64,000 bases of DNA from Coemansia sp. RSA 487 (GCA_027577595.1 JANBRJ010000085.1:1-64000), one strand, 5' to 3'. Counted from the first letter of the stretch, positions 50,699 through 60,691 are shown. The notes: a model not told the origin generated them from the sequence alone. Numbers and translations are program-made.

Positions 50699-51562
50699 TA
50701 ATGGTGAGCCGATGTTTTTTATACTTTTTTCAGCAATGTAGAGCAAATGTTTTTTTTTACTATATAGCCTTTATTAATATATTTTATGGAATTATTCTAA
50801 AATGACTTTTGCTGCTTTCTTCCCTTATCGTTTGTCTAAGTTCTTGTAAGCTATGTAAACCATGACTTGTCCATTATATATTATAAAGCAAGTTATTGAG
50901 AGGAGGGATCAAAGTCTCCATCTTCGTGTAATAGCTGCATATTTAGGCTTTGTGCGGACTGTGCGAGCCTTGATCAAGCATTTTGATGAGTGAGACAATG
51001 GAGCCTAAGCCAAAGAGCGGCAGGAAACCAAAGGTCAACAAACATACAAGACGACACACTGTGAATACAGCGAAGAAGGCTCCGAAAATAGTAAACAAAC
51101 AGATCATGCGAGATCCAGAGCTCGATATTTGTCGCCAGTAGATTGGAAAGATTGTGAAACACGAAGGCATTGTTTCTAAGGTAGCAAGGAGGAAGCATAT
51201 ACGCCTGAACCGGTGGCTATGGCAAAGAACAAAATCACGACACTTGTGGAAGGAAATGCTCGTATACACACATCAAATACTTCTCGTAAATATCGCCAGC
51301 CGCAACATGTTAAAAAGTCAACATGGCCAGCGAATTCTCCCAACCTCAACCCGATTGAAAATTTGTAGGGGCTTTTGAAGCGCAGGAGTTCCAGGGAATT
51401 ACCATGACACTCGACACAAAATGACAAGAAAACGCTTCTTCACAGACTCTGGAGTAACATTGAACTAAAGTGTATAAATGATCTAATCGAAGGCATATCT
51501 AAGGACCTGAAGATGATCGCTGAAAAGAAAGGTTAAACAGAATAAACATTGGCTACTCACTG
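50699..51562 (+). mobile_element. Tc1/mariner-like DNA transposon, internally deleted copy 2 (inverted)
   Basis: Reverse-complement twin of the element at 22653-23509. The inner ~485 bases (50943-51427) appear identical to 23272-22788, including the same internal deletion and the same stop after NPIENL; a few substitutions lie toward the ends. The left terminal repeat reads TAATGGTGAGCCGATGTT after a TA. The right terminal repeat is degraded (AACATTGGCTACTCACTG) and its TA is not clear. On the plus strand it encodes remnants of the DNA-binding N-terminus and the C-terminal tail of a Tc1-type transposase, without the catalytic core. Non-autonomous. Confidence 0.82.
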
Positions 51563-52117
51563 CACTATTGCCCATACCAAACCCCACCAGCTTTTCTAGC
51601 CAGCAATACCATCCACCACCAGATGCTAGCTCAGTAGCTGTGTTCTGTAGATGCTGCTTTCTTTATCGCGCCTTTTAACAAATACAGTTGTGGTGTTTGT
51701 ATGGTTGTACTGTGTAGATGCTGTTAGATTGTTTGCTTTGGGCTTTCTATCGTTATTCTTGGTCTCTGGCTTTACGCAATAACGTTTGTGCTGTTTCTCA
51801 TCGTTTGCAGCTGCACTGCTTGCTGTGCTTTCGCTGAACCGTGATCAAAAACAACATTTGCAATGCTTACATGCCAATCGACTGCTTAGGCCATTGTGTT
51901 GTGGGTTCAGACATTATACGCGAAAAAAAACATTTGCTCACTCCTGCGTTAAAAGGGGGGATATTGGCTTACCACTGTGATTTCCCCGAGAATTACACAA
52001 AACCACTGAAAGTGTTTCAAAGCCAAAAAAAATACACCTTTTCTTTTCTAATTAGGTTTATATTTGTTTGTAAAGAATACTGTAATAGCTAAATTACTTT
52101 TTTTTTTTCTTGTTGCA
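51563..52117. other. Intergenic with an orphan Tc1 terminal repeat
   Basis: 555 bases between Tc1 copy 2 and the GH47 start. At 51930-51978 there is a stretch resembling the right end of the Tc1 elements, ending ATATTGGCTTACCACTG. Otherwise no gene; T-rich leader before the GH47 ATG. Confidence 0.6.
51930..51978. repeat. Orphan Tc1-like terminal inverted repeat
   Basis: The last 17 bases (ATATTGGCTTACCACTG) match 14 of 17 at the right end of Tc1 copy 1 (ACATTGGTTCACCACTG). Upstream similarity (ATTTGCTC...TTAAAAGGGGGG against ATTTGCTCC...CTAAAAAAGGAGGG) continues for about 30 bases. It is probably the remnant of an older related insertion. Confidence 0.55.
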
Positions 52118-53752
52118 ATGTCGAGACTATCAATTCGCAGGCTATTTCTGCTTGCCGTCGTAGTTTTTGGAGGAGTATACTTGCTCAAGATCCACGGCGT
52201 GTTGAAAGACGAGCGGCTGGACCGTTTGATAGACAATATCCCACAGGTTAATGTTCCCCAGTGGCTGAACGGGAATCCTATCGATAGTTTCCGCAACTCG
52301 GAGATGAACAACATCAACTATAAGCGTCAGCTAGCTATTCGTGACGCAATGAAGCATGCGTGGAGTGGGTATCGGCTGCACGCGTTCGGAAAGGACGAGC
52401 TGCAACCGATATCAAAGAGCTATAGCGACCGGTGGGGAAACTGGTCGATATCGCTGGTGGATTCGCTCGATGCGCTTAGTATCATGGGGATGCAAGACGA
52501 GTACAACGAAGCCAAGGATTATGTGCGCAACATCGATTTCACCAAGTCTCCTGAGGGCTTCGAGGTGCAGATGTTCGAGATGACTATTCGTGCGCTTGGT
52601 GGATTACTGGGCGCATATGAGCTGGACAATGATCCGATGCTTTTGCAAAAGGCCCAAGAGGTGGGTAACTCGTTGGCCATTGCGTTTGAAACGACCACAG
52701 GGCTTCCTACGTCAAAAATCGATCTCAATAGCAGAAAACCCGTGGCTACTGGCAATCTATGTATTGTCGAAGGTGGCACTGTACAGCTTGAGTTCAAGAA
52801 ACTGTCACAGCTGAGTGGCGACGACAAATATCGGAAGCTGGCTGAGCGGGCAAGCGACGTGTTAGAATCAGCGCCACGCAAACACAAGGGGCTGTACCCA
52901 TCGTACATCAATATTGAAACTGGCAAGTACGATGACAGCTCAGCGCTAAACGTTGGCGCCTACTCAGACAGTTTCTACGAGTACCAGCTCAAGCAGTATG
53001 TGCTTAACAGGAATGAACACAAGTTCAAGGACCAGTACATTGTATCGTCGATGGCTGTCAAGGAGCATTTGGTTGCAAGAGATCCAAAGAACGGGCGCCT
53101 ATTCCTGGGCTCATGGAATGAAGGCGATTCCGTGTTTATACATGAAATGGAACACTTGGCGTGCTTCTATCCGGGTCTTTTGGCTCTGGGCGCGCAAGTT
53201 CTCGACCGGCCTAGGGATCTGATACTTGCCGAAGAACTCGCATACACGTGCTATGCTTCGTACGCAATGACGCCCACCGGCCTGGGTCCCGAGCGGATCG
53301 GGTTCTCGGGCTACGAGTTTGTCGACCCTGCAGAGGACGCAGATGCGATAGCTCAAATGAAACAACCGAATGCGTTGAGTGGGCAGCGCGAGAGCATTGA
53401 AAAGGATACTGATGGCATGACGAGCATCGATGGGCGCTACATCCTGCGTCCAGAGACGCTGGAAAGCCTGTTTATTCTGTACCGTGTCACCGGAGACCCT
53501 AAGTACCAAGAGTGGGGATGGAACATCTTTTTGGGGATCGAAAAGTACACCAAGATCGAGAGCGGCGGATATGCTGCTCTGAAGGACGTTCATGAGACCA
53601 GCTCATCCGATAACCTTGAGGATTCAATGGAGTCGTTCTTTCTGGCAGAGACGCTCAAGTACCTCTATCTTCTCTTCAGTCCCACCGATCTGATTTCTCT
53701 GGATGAATATGTGTTGAACACTGAGGCACATCCGCTAAAGATTATCAAGTGA
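52118..53752 (+). CDS. GH47 alpha-1,2-mannosidase, tandem copy 1
   Basis: 544 residues from ATG 52118 (MSRLSIRRLFLLAV). The signal anchor is at about 8-26, placing the catalytic domain in the secretory lumen. Barrel motifs are complete: FEMTIRALGGLLGAYE, DSFYEYQLKQY, RPETLES, the calcium-site FNTEAHP equivalent (LNTEAHPLK), and the disulfide cysteines in LACFYPG and YTCYASY. The likely reaction is removal of alpha-1,2-linked mannose from N-glycans. The next gene (54430) is a tandem duplicate. The open frame upstream of 52118 begins with a non-ATG codon and is discarded. Confidence 0.92.
   Translation: MSRLSIRRLFLLAVVVFGGVYLLKIHGVLKDERLDRLIDNIPQVNVPQWLNGNPIDSFRNSEMNNINYKRQLAIRDAMKHAWSGYRLHAFGKDELQPISKSYSDRWGNWSISLVDSLDALSIMGMQDEYNEAKDYVRNIDFTKSPEGFEVQMFEMTIRALGGLLGAYELDNDPMLLQKAQEVGNSLAIAFETTTGLPTSKIDLNSRKPVATGNLCIVEGGTVQLEFKKLSQLSGDDKYRKLAERASDVLESAPRKHKGLYPSYINIETGKYDDSSALNVGAYSDSFYEYQLKQYVLNRNEHKFKDQYIVSSMAVKEHLVARDPKNGRLFLGSWNEGDSVFIHEMEHLACFYPGLLALGAQVLDRPRDLILAEELAYTCYASYAMTPTGLGPERIGFSGYEFVDPAEDADAIAQMKQPNALSGQRESIEKDTDGMTSIDGRYILRPETLESLFILYRVTGDPKYQEWGWNIFLGIEKYTKIESGGYAALKDVHETSSSDNLEDSMESFFLAETLKYLYLLFSPTDLISLDEYVLNTEAHPLKIIK
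52958..53742. repeat. Gene-conversion tracts, GH47 copy 1 side
   Basis: 52958-53109 matches 55270-55421, 53144-53292 matches the corresponding part of copy 2 with one silent difference, and 53433-53742 matches 55742-56051; I saw no difference in the first and last blocks. The intervening parts (for example 53293-53430) are strongly diverged in sequence and length. Confidence 0.85.
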
Positions 53753-54429
53753 ACCATTATGTGTTTTATATATATTGTCTTCTTAAACTTCCTCTCAGTA
53801 AACACCCATATCACAGCGCAATTAATCGTTTTTTAAATCGAATAATGTGAAACAAAGTTAGCTCAACATGTACTTTAGGTTTAATGGTCAACCCATTCTC
53901 TATTCTGTTTACCGGATATTTTACAACCACTTATCACAACCTAGCTTTTGTGCATATTTGCACTCCAATCATCTAGATTTCCTCATCAATTGTTAAGTAA
54001 AAAAAAGGCTGTTTGCCTCTATCTTCATCTGTTTTCCAATCCAAATGTACAAAATAATGTTGTCTGAAAGGTCTAGCTAAACACTTACAGCATTGTCGAC
54101 TGACAGCAAAACATTTTTTAACGGAAAAGGGGAAAAGACCACAATGCGATCGACAGAAACTTCCTGCATTTTCAACAAAGGGGGGGGTCTCTTGGATAAG
54201 AGCTTTCTGGCTTCTAAAAAGAAGCTGCAGGATTATTGCACAAACGGCTGAAAAATAAGGGAAAGCTTAAAGGGAAAACGACGTTTTTAGAAAAAAAAAG
54301 ACAAGAATCCTTCCAGAAAGTGTAATCGGTTGCCCATAGAGACCTTTTTTTTTTTCTTTTCTTCCCTGTTGCGACAGCCAAGTATATTTTAATTACAAAA
54401 CTATTATCCCATTTCCTTTTGTTCCGATA
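53753..54429. other. Intergenic gap between tandem GH47 genes
   Basis: 677 AT-rich bases. It does not resemble the region upstream of copy 1 at a glance, so the duplicated unit or the converted portion does not include the promoter. No gene seen. Confidence 0.6.
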
Positions 54430-56061
54430 ATGCCGAGATTGTATATTCGCAGGCTGTTTTTGCTTGCTGTGGCTGTGTTTGGATGTATATATCTACTTGG
54501 ACTATATGGAATACCAAAAGGCATAAGACTAGGCCGTTCCACAGACAACATACCACAGGATAATGATCAAAAGTGGCCGAACAAGAACGCTATCGGCGAT
54601 CTCCACAACTCTGGAATCAACAACGTCAACTATAAGCGCCAGCTAGCTATTCGTGACGCAATGAAGCATGCGTGGAGCGGATACAGGCAGTACGCGTTTG
54701 GAAGGGACGAACTGCAGCCGCTATCGAAGAGCTATAACGACCGGTGGGGAAACTGGTCGATATCGCTGGTGGATTCGCTCGATACGCTTAGTATCATGGG
54801 GATGCAAGACGAGTACAACGAAGCCAAGGATTATGTGCGCAACATCGATTTCACCCGGTCGCCTGCGGGATTCCAAGTGCCAATGTTTGAGATGGCTATT
54901 CGTGCGCTTGGTGGATTACTGGGCGCATATGAGCTAGACAATGATCCGATGCTTTTACAGAAAGCAAAAGATGTAGGTGACTCGTTGGCCATTGCGTTTG
55001 AAACGACCACAGGGCTTCCTAGCACACGTATTGACCTCAACAACAGAAGGCCTGGCTTTGCCACAACCATTTGCATTGCAGAGAGCGGTTCGGTACAACT
55101 CGAGTTCAAGAAGCTGTCACAGTTGACTGGCGATGACAAGTATCGGAAGCTAGCCGATCGGACAAGCGACGTAATAGAGTCTGCACCACGCAAGTACAAA
55201 GGGCTGTACCCATCGTACATCAGTGTCGAAACCGGAAATAATGTCGAAAGCTCGGTAGTAAGCGTCGGTGCCTACTCAGACAGTTTCTACGAGTACCAGC
55301 TCAAGCAGTATGTGCTTAACAGGAATGAACACAAGTTCAAGGACCAGTACATTGTATCGTCGATGGCTGTCAAGGAGCATTTGGTTGCAAGAGATCCAAA
55401 GAACGGGCGCCTATTCCTGGGTTCATTGAGTTATGGCGGTTTTACGTTTATACAAGAAATGGAACACTTGGCGTGCTTCTATCCGGGTCTTTTGGCTCTG
55501 GGCGCGCAAGTTCTCGACCGGCCTAGGGATCTGATACTTGCCGAAGAACTCGCATACACGTGCTACGCTTCGTACGCAATGACGCCCACCGGCCTGGGTC
55601 CCGAACGGTTCCGCTTTTCGGACTATGAGCCTGTTGGCCATGGCGAGGACGCGATGGTGCCTCCGAAGAAAAAATCAAATGCATTGAGCGGACAAGACAA
55701 GGGCATCAAGAGGGATACTGATGGCATGATGAGCATCGACAGGCGCTACATCCTGCGTCCAGAGACGCTGGAAAGCCTGTTTATTCTGTACCGTGTCACC
55801 GGAGACCCTAAGTACCAAGAGTGGGGATGGAACATCTTTTTGGGGATCGAAAAGTACACCAAGATCGAGAGCGGCGGATATGCTGCTCTGAAGGACGTTC
55901 ATGAGACCAGCTCATCCGATAACCTTGAGGATTCAATGGAGTCGTTCTTTCTGGCAGAGACGCTCAAGTACCTCTATCTTCTCTTCAGTCCCACCGATCT
56001 GATTTCTCTGGATGAATATGTGTTGAACACTGAGGCACATCCGCTAAAGATAATAAAGTGA
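54430..56061 (+). CDS. GH47 alpha-1,2-mannosidase, tandem copy 2
   Basis: 543 residues from ATG 54430 (MPRLYIRRLFLLAVAVFG); signal anchor at about 7-24. All GH47 catalytic and calcium-site motifs seen in copy 1 are kept, as are both disulfide cysteines. Differences cluster in the stem region (about 25-60), in residues about 205-275, and in a variable surface loop near 395-435 (FRFSDYEPVGHGEDAMVPPKK against a different sequence in copy 1). The last ~105 residues are identical in protein and almost identical in DNA. It is convergent with the DPP5 gene, 86 bases away. Confidence 0.92.
   Translation: MPRLYIRRLFLLAVAVFGCIYLLGLYGIPKGIRLGRSTDNIPQDNDQKWPNKNAIGDLHNSGINNVNYKRQLAIRDAMKHAWSGYRQYAFGRDELQPLSKSYNDRWGNWSISLVDSLDTLSIMGMQDEYNEAKDYVRNIDFTRSPAGFQVPMFEMAIRALGGLLGAYELDNDPMLLQKAKDVGDSLAIAFETTTGLPSTRIDLNNRRPGFATTICIAESGSVQLEFKKLSQLTGDDKYRKLADRTSDVIESAPRKYKGLYPSYISVETGNNVESSVVSVGAYSDSFYEYQLKQYVLNRNEHKFKDQYIVSSMAVKEHLVARDPKNGRLFLGSLSYGGFTFIQEMEHLACFYPGLLALGAQVLDRPRDLILAEELAYTCYASYAMTPTGLGPERFRFSDYEPVGHGEDAMVPPKKKSNALSGQDKGIKRDTDGMMSIDRRYILRPETLESLFILYRVTGDPKYQEWGWNIFLGIEKYTKIESGGYAALKDVHETSSSDNLEDSMESFFLAETLKYLYLLFSPTDLISLDEYVLNTEAHPLKIIK
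55270..56051. repeat. Gene-conversion tracts, GH47 copy 2 side
   Basis: Partner of 52958-53742. Blocks 55270-55421 and 55742-56051 appear identical to copy 1, including silent sites. Confidence 0.85.
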
Positions 56062-56147
56062 ATCCCATCTTGTTGGAGAATATCTTGGCTCCCTTATACA
56101 TTTGCGTCATAAAAAAAGTAATAAAATGATTCGTGAGTGTCACCAGC

Positions 56148-58289
56148 TTAAAGCTCCAGCTCGTATGGCAGTGTTGTGTTTGTGTGCTCGGAAATCCACC
56201 GGAACACCTCTGTGTACCATCTGACAGAGTTTCCCGTATGGGTGGTCCAGTGGTTCTCGTCCGCAAAGTACATGAGCCGAGCCTGCACACCCTTGCGGCG
56301 GAGTAGCGTAAACGGAGCCAACGATTGCTCTACTGTCAGACGAAAGTCCTTTGCGCCCTGGATAAACAGCGTTGGGGTCGAGAAGTTTGCAGCAAAGCGC
56401 TCGGGATTGAACTCCTCGTAGTTCCTGCGTGCCTCGGAGTTGTAGGGCACGCCGCCAAAGTCATGCTCGGGGAACCAGAGCTCTTCAGTCGAGTACCAGA
56501 ACGCGGGCGTCGAGAACATGCCATCGTGGCAGACGAGCGCGGCAAACCGGTCTGTTTGGGCGTTGAACCAGTTCATCATGTATCCGCCGTAGGATGCGCC
56601 AAGGGCGACCATTCGTTTGGGATCCACAAATCCGTAGGTGGCCAGCACGTGGTCCAGGCCCTTCATCAGGTCGTCATATGGGTATCCGCCCCATTGGCGG
56701 GCAATCGAGTCAGTGAAGTTCTGGCCGTAGCTGGACGACCCGTGGAAGTTGATCTGCACCGTGACAAACCCGGCGCTGGCGTACATGTTTGGGTTCCACT
56801 GCGCGTAGCTGAATCCGTGCGCGTTGTGCTGCTGCGGCCCGCCGTGCACTATGTATGCTAACGGGTACTTTTTCTGCGCATCAAAGCCCGGCGGTTTGAC
56901 CAGCCATCCGTGTACTTGATCGCCGCGCGCGCCCTCGAACCAAAAGTCCTCGGCGGAACCGACATAGATGCCCGAGAGCTTGCGGCGGTTGACGTCAGTC
57001 AGCTGTCGCATTGCTTTCTTGTCGGGGTCAAGGACGTGGATGTTGGTGCATTTGTCCTGGTCCGAGTGCATGAGCACCAGCTTGTCGCTGCCCAGGAGAC
57101 GCACGCCCGATGCAGTGCCGCGCTCAGTCAGCCGCTGACGTCTGCCGGTGGCTACATCCACCGCATAGACGACGTTGTTGCCCTTGTCGCCGGTCACTAT
57201 GTATATGGCTTTGCCGTCGGCCGACCACAGCAGCCCCATCGGCGAAAGGTTCCAGTCCCTGGACACAGAGATCGTGCTCCCGGCGTCAATGTCGTGCACG
57301 TAGATGCGATTTATGTCCGACTCGTACGCAGGAGTCTCCATTTGCAGCCACGCAAGGCGCTTCCCGTCGGGCGAGAACGCCGGTCCGCCAGCAATCCCGC
57401 TGACATTGCCTGTCAAGAGCGTCGGATTGCTGGTCCCATTGATGGGCACGAGGTAGATATCCACGTCTGTCTTCGACGACATATCATCAGATGGGTTCCG
57501 CACCACAAACGCGACATTCCGTCCTTGTTTGTCCACGGTGTACTCCTCGGCAGACCAGCGGATAAGCGGGTCGTGGAATGCAGGCAAACCCTTCATCAGA
57601 TTGACTTCGTTGCCGACCGTCCACTCGTAGCCCTCGTAGCCCTCGTCGTCGTCGTCCCGTTTGCTCGTTTGGTTGACAGGCACCGCAAACACGTTGGGCT
57701 TCTTCAGAGTCATCCACTCATCCCAGTGGCGCACCCACAGGTCGTCGAACAGCTGTGCGCTGTCTATTTTCTTTTTCTCCAGATCGCCCCACTTCTTCGA
57801 CTCCTTGAGCGACGTTGTGTTTGGGTACACCGAGGCCACAAATGTCAAGTATCCTTGGCGGTACGCCACCGACGAGAACGAGACCGCCGGCTTGTACACC
57901 GCAGTGCCGTTGACGCCCCCTTTCAGCTGCTGCTGGTACAGCGATCCGTTGTGCACGTATCCAAAGGTCTGGTCGTCGAACCAAAGTGGGTTGGTATACG
58001 ACTGTCCAACGATATCGGGCGTTAGCCGTGACGTTGCCCCCGACACTACGTCAACCACGCTGATATATGTTGCTGTCTCGTTCTCGTCCTGATCGTAGTG
58101 CGACTGAGTAAATAGCAGCTTTTTGGAGTCTGGTGAAACCACCGCTGGCCCTGCGCGGTTCAGCGAGTGGAACAAGCGGATATCCAGTGGTTTTGTGTTT
58201 CCTTCGTATGCGCCAGTATCGTTCTGTCCGGCGGCAGACGCCGTTGCCCAGCCAAGCACGCAGAGCGTAGCAACATCTGCGATCTTCAT
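56148..58289 (-). CDS. DPP5: Secreted dipeptidyl-peptidase 5-like serine peptidase (S9 family)
   Basis: 713 residues, one exon. A signal peptide (1-20, MKIADVATLCVLGWATASAA) leads into a seven-bladed-type beta-propeller (about 40-430) with repeated SPDSKKLLF, SPDGKRLAW and SADGKAIYI units, then an alpha/beta-hydrolase domain. The catalytic triad is Ser566 in GASYGGYM, Asp648 in GAKDFRL and His680 in DENHW. Many N-glycosylation sequons (NxS/T) are consistent with secretion. Fungal DPP5 releases dipeptides from peptides outside the cell. No KDEL-type retention signal; the protein ends YELEL. Confidence 0.92.
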   Translation of the reverse strand: MKIADVATLCVLGWATASAAGQNDTGAYEGNTKPLDIRLFHSLNRAGPAVVSPDSKKLLFTQSHYDQDENETATYISVVDVVSGATSRLTPDIVGQSYTNPLWFDDQTFGYVHNGSLYQQQLKGGVNGTAVYKPAVSFSSVAYRQGYLTFVASVYPNTTSLKESKKWGDLEKKKIDSAQLFDDLWVRHWDEWMTLKKPNVFAVPVNQTSKRDDDDEGYEGYEWTVGNEVNLMKGLPAFHDPLIRWSAEEYTVDKQGRNVAFVVRNPSDDMSSKTDVDIYLVPINGTSNPTLLTGNVSGIAGGPAFSPDGKRLAWLQMETPAYESDINRIYVHDIDAGSTISVSRDWNLSPMGLLWSADGKAIYIVTGDKGNNVVYAVDVATGRRQRLTERGTASGVRLLGSDKLVLMHSDQDKCTNIHVLDPDKKAMRQLTDVNRRKLSGIYVGSAEDFWFEGARGDQVHGWLVKPPGFDAQKKYPLAYIVHGGPQQHNAHGFSYAQWNPNMYASAGFVTVQINFHGSSSYGQNFTDSIARQWGGYPYDDLMKGLDHVLATYGFVDPKRMVALGASYGGYMMNWFNAQTDRFAALVCHDGMFSTPAFWYSTEELWFPEHDFGGVPYNSEARRNYEEFNPERFAANFSTPTLFIQGAKDFRLTVEQSLAPFTLLRRKGVQARLMYFADENHWTTHTGNSVRWYTEVFRWISEHTNTTLPYELEL

Positions 58290-58792
58290 AGTGGGTTATG
58301 TGTATAGAAGGCGAATTAAAGAACAGAACAGCGCGATGAGCACGTCTGCTGTGAATTCTCAGGCTTGAAATATCCCGAAACAAAGCGTGGGAAACATCCC
58401 CTCATCCTTTATTGTACTAGTCATCGTGTGTTACAGATACCCGGTTCTAGGAAATTCTCAAATGATTGTTTTGGGATATTATCCAGAAACTATCCAGCAA
58501 TTGTTCTGGTTATCTTCCGAATCCCGTCTGCCAACAACTGCCATAGAGATCGTGTCTGTGTCACATTACCAGAAACATCGAAGCATGAAAAGATTCCCCT
58601 CCCCGGCTCACAACAAAGCAGCAAAACAACACGGGCTAAAACTGCTACTGCTTCAGTATCATCATTCACAGGCTGCCAAAAAAATAAAAAATAAAAAGAT
58701 CCAGACCCATGGCCCTCTAGGAATCCAAGCTTACAACACAATGCAAAAAGAAAAAGGGAAAAGGAAAAAAAAAAAAAGAAAACCTCTCAAGT
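58290..58792. other. Intergenic gap DPP5/GAA1
   Basis: 503 AT-rich bases. On the minus strand a poly-T tract lies just after the GAA1 stop, and the DPP5 promoter should occupy the left part. Nothing else was seen. Confidence 0.6.
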
Positions 58793-60691
58793 CTATGGAA
58801 TCAGTGCAATAACCATACAGAGCAGATTCACTGGCCAGTAAACAAGACACAGCAGCGGGTATATCAGGCTAGAAAAGTGGTGAAAGTTCTCAAGGAACAA
58901 GCGGAACGGGCTAGATGCAAAGTCCAGTGGGTTTAGCCCCAGCAGCGCGGTCCGTGATAGTCCCAGGATACAGATGGGCGACGTAGCCATCAGAAATACC
59001 AAGTTGGCAACCCGGTGTGCCTTTGTGGTGTAATTGCACACTCGCGTAAGTAGCAACGGCAGTCCTGCGATCGCAAACATGGTGACAGCCAGGCTAAAGT
59101 TCATCACCGAAAGACACGCCAACATCACCGCCATGTACACTTCCACCAGCGCCTTTAGCTGCCTCCAATCGACCAGTGCGCGCTTCTTTGACGCCCAGTA
59201 CACGTCAGAGACATGCAGGACCATCGAGATCGACGCTAGAGTCACCGTGAACACGTATGCTGTTGACGTCGTGTGTGTCAGCACGGCGTGCGGGACGATC
59301 AGCGGAATTGCCAAAAGCAGCACACCAAGTGCGTGGACGCGCAGAATAATGCCGAGCCCGTTTGGCAGCGTTCTGCGCAGAAAAGAGTAGTACTTGTTCA
59401 TGCGCTCGATGCGCGTACGCGGGTTGGATGAGCGCAGGTCGTCGGTCCCTTGCATCCACCACAGGTGCATTGCCTGGACAAGCAAGCTGGCCACCATCAG
59501 CCCAGCCGCTGGTATGTAGTCGCCGATCGAAATGTACCGCTGGTTGGCCGGCAGTATGTAGAAGAAGAACGACTGGTGAAAGTGTTCGAGCAGGTTGTTG
59601 AGGCTGCGCATCGTGGACTCGATCGTGCGCCCTAGTGCCCGGATAGTCACCTGTGACAGCGCTTCCGGCACCATAAAGCCTGCGGCGCTGCTTTGCAATG
59701 CAATAGGATCGTCTTGCGAAACAATCCCGGATATCGTAAGCGCATCGATGCGGTACCGTAGGAATGGCGCGTGTACACCCACCGTAAGCCCTATTGCTTG
59801 CGAGCGTACTTGGCGAAGCAGCAAGTGCGCCGACCGCATATACCGGTCGATAAACGATGCGCCACGCGGTAAATCCCGCATCCCGTGCAAGAACGCCGGG
59901 ATGTGCTCGAGCTGAGAAATGCGCTGTACGATGTTGACGAAATCGAGGTTGGGCAGCTCGCCGCTCTTGCCCTCGAAGAACACCCCGAGCCCGGAGTACT
60001 TTGTGGCCGCTGGAAGCTCGAGACTCATCGCCGCCTGGATTAGCCCGCTACGCACATGGATGGGTGCCCCGCTGTTGGCTCCATGGTACGCCTTTAGCCA
60101 TGCTTCGATTCCTTTCTCGCCCGAATCGGTCACTACGAAAATCACGTCCTTTGCCCAGTACGTTTGCTCGCTGGCATACTTTGCCAGCCCCGCCATCAAC
60201 CGCACAGCATTGATGTTTGTTTTGTTGGCGGAGGTCGTCCACGACGCAGCAATCAGCAGCGCTTCAACTGCGTCGCTTCTGGGCGCTCGCAGAATCCCAT
60301 GCACGTTGGTCCCCTCGGTCTCACCGACACCAGGGACTTCTTCAAACTTAAAGCGCTGGATTTCGCTGTCCAGCCCGAGCTCTTCAAAAACATTGAACAG
60401 TGCCTTTGCACGGGCATCACTGTCGCGACCTTTCTCTTCAGCAGCCAGCGCACTATCGATCATGCTTGTAGCCGCTATATGCTCGTCCGCACCAAACATC
60501 GAGTGTGCCTGTCCAGGCATCATCGCGTTCTCGGAAAAGTACGCGCGTCGGGAGAAGTTCTGCAATGGCAACAACAGGAGCCAGATAATGCCGGCAAGCG
60601 CTAGCGGATAGCACAGGTATGCGCTGTACTTTCTGATCCATTCAAGTATCGGTGAGGTTTTTTCGCCTTGCCCCGATAGTACGAGCGCCAT
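58793..60691 (-). CDS. GAA1: GPI transamidase component Gaa1
   Basis: 632 residues from ATG 60691 (MALVLSGQGEKT). The N-terminal transmembrane helix is at about 24-44, then a large luminal domain with an M28-peptidase-like fold (VHGILRAPRSDAVEALLIAASW, DVIFVVTDSGEKGIEAWLKAYHG), and five or more C-terminal transmembrane helices. Gaa1 is part of the ER complex that swaps the C-terminal signal of proteins for a GPI anchor. Length is close to yeast Gaa1 (614). The open frame continues upstream to 61027 with low-complexity, intergenic-like sequence, so I set the start at the first ATG that gives a normal Gaa1 N-terminus. Confidence 0.9.
   Translation of the reverse strand: MALVLSGQGEKTSPILEWIRKYSAYLCYPLALAGIIWLLLLPLQNFSRRAYFSENAMMPGQAHSMFGADEHIAATSMIDSALAAEEKGRDSDARAKALFNVFEELGLDSEIQRFKFEEVPGVGETEGTNVHGILRAPRSDAVEALLIAASWTTSANKTNINAVRLMAGLAKYASEQTYWAKDVIFVVTDSGEKGIEAWLKAYHGANSGAPIHVRSGLIQAAMSLELPAATKYSGLGVFFEGKSGELPNLDFVNIVQRISQLEHIPAFLHGMRDLPRGASFIDRYMRSAHLLLRQVRSQAIGLTVGVHAPFLRYRIDALTISGIVSQDDPIALQSSAAGFMVPEALSQVTIRALGRTIESTMRSLNNLLEHFHQSFFFYILPANQRYISIGDYIPAAGLMVASLLVQAMHLWWMQGTDDLRSSNPRTRIERMNKYYSFLRRTLPNGLGIILRVHALGVLLLAIPLIVPHAVLTHTTSTAYVFTVTLASISMVLHVSDVYWASKKRALVDWRQLKALVEVYMAVMLACLSVMNFSLAVTMFAIAGLPLLLTRVCNYTTKAHRVANLVFLMATSPICILGLSRTALLGLNPLDFASSPFRLFLENFHHFSSLIYPLLCLVYWPVNLLCMVIALIP

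Noticed and set aside
52064-52117. Upstream extension of GH47 tandem copy 1
   Set aside because: It begins with a non-ATG codon in T-rich leader sequence; ATG 52118 gives the normal signal anchor.
56910-58025. 371-residue plus-strand open frame
   Set aside because: Antisense to the secreted peptidase gene.
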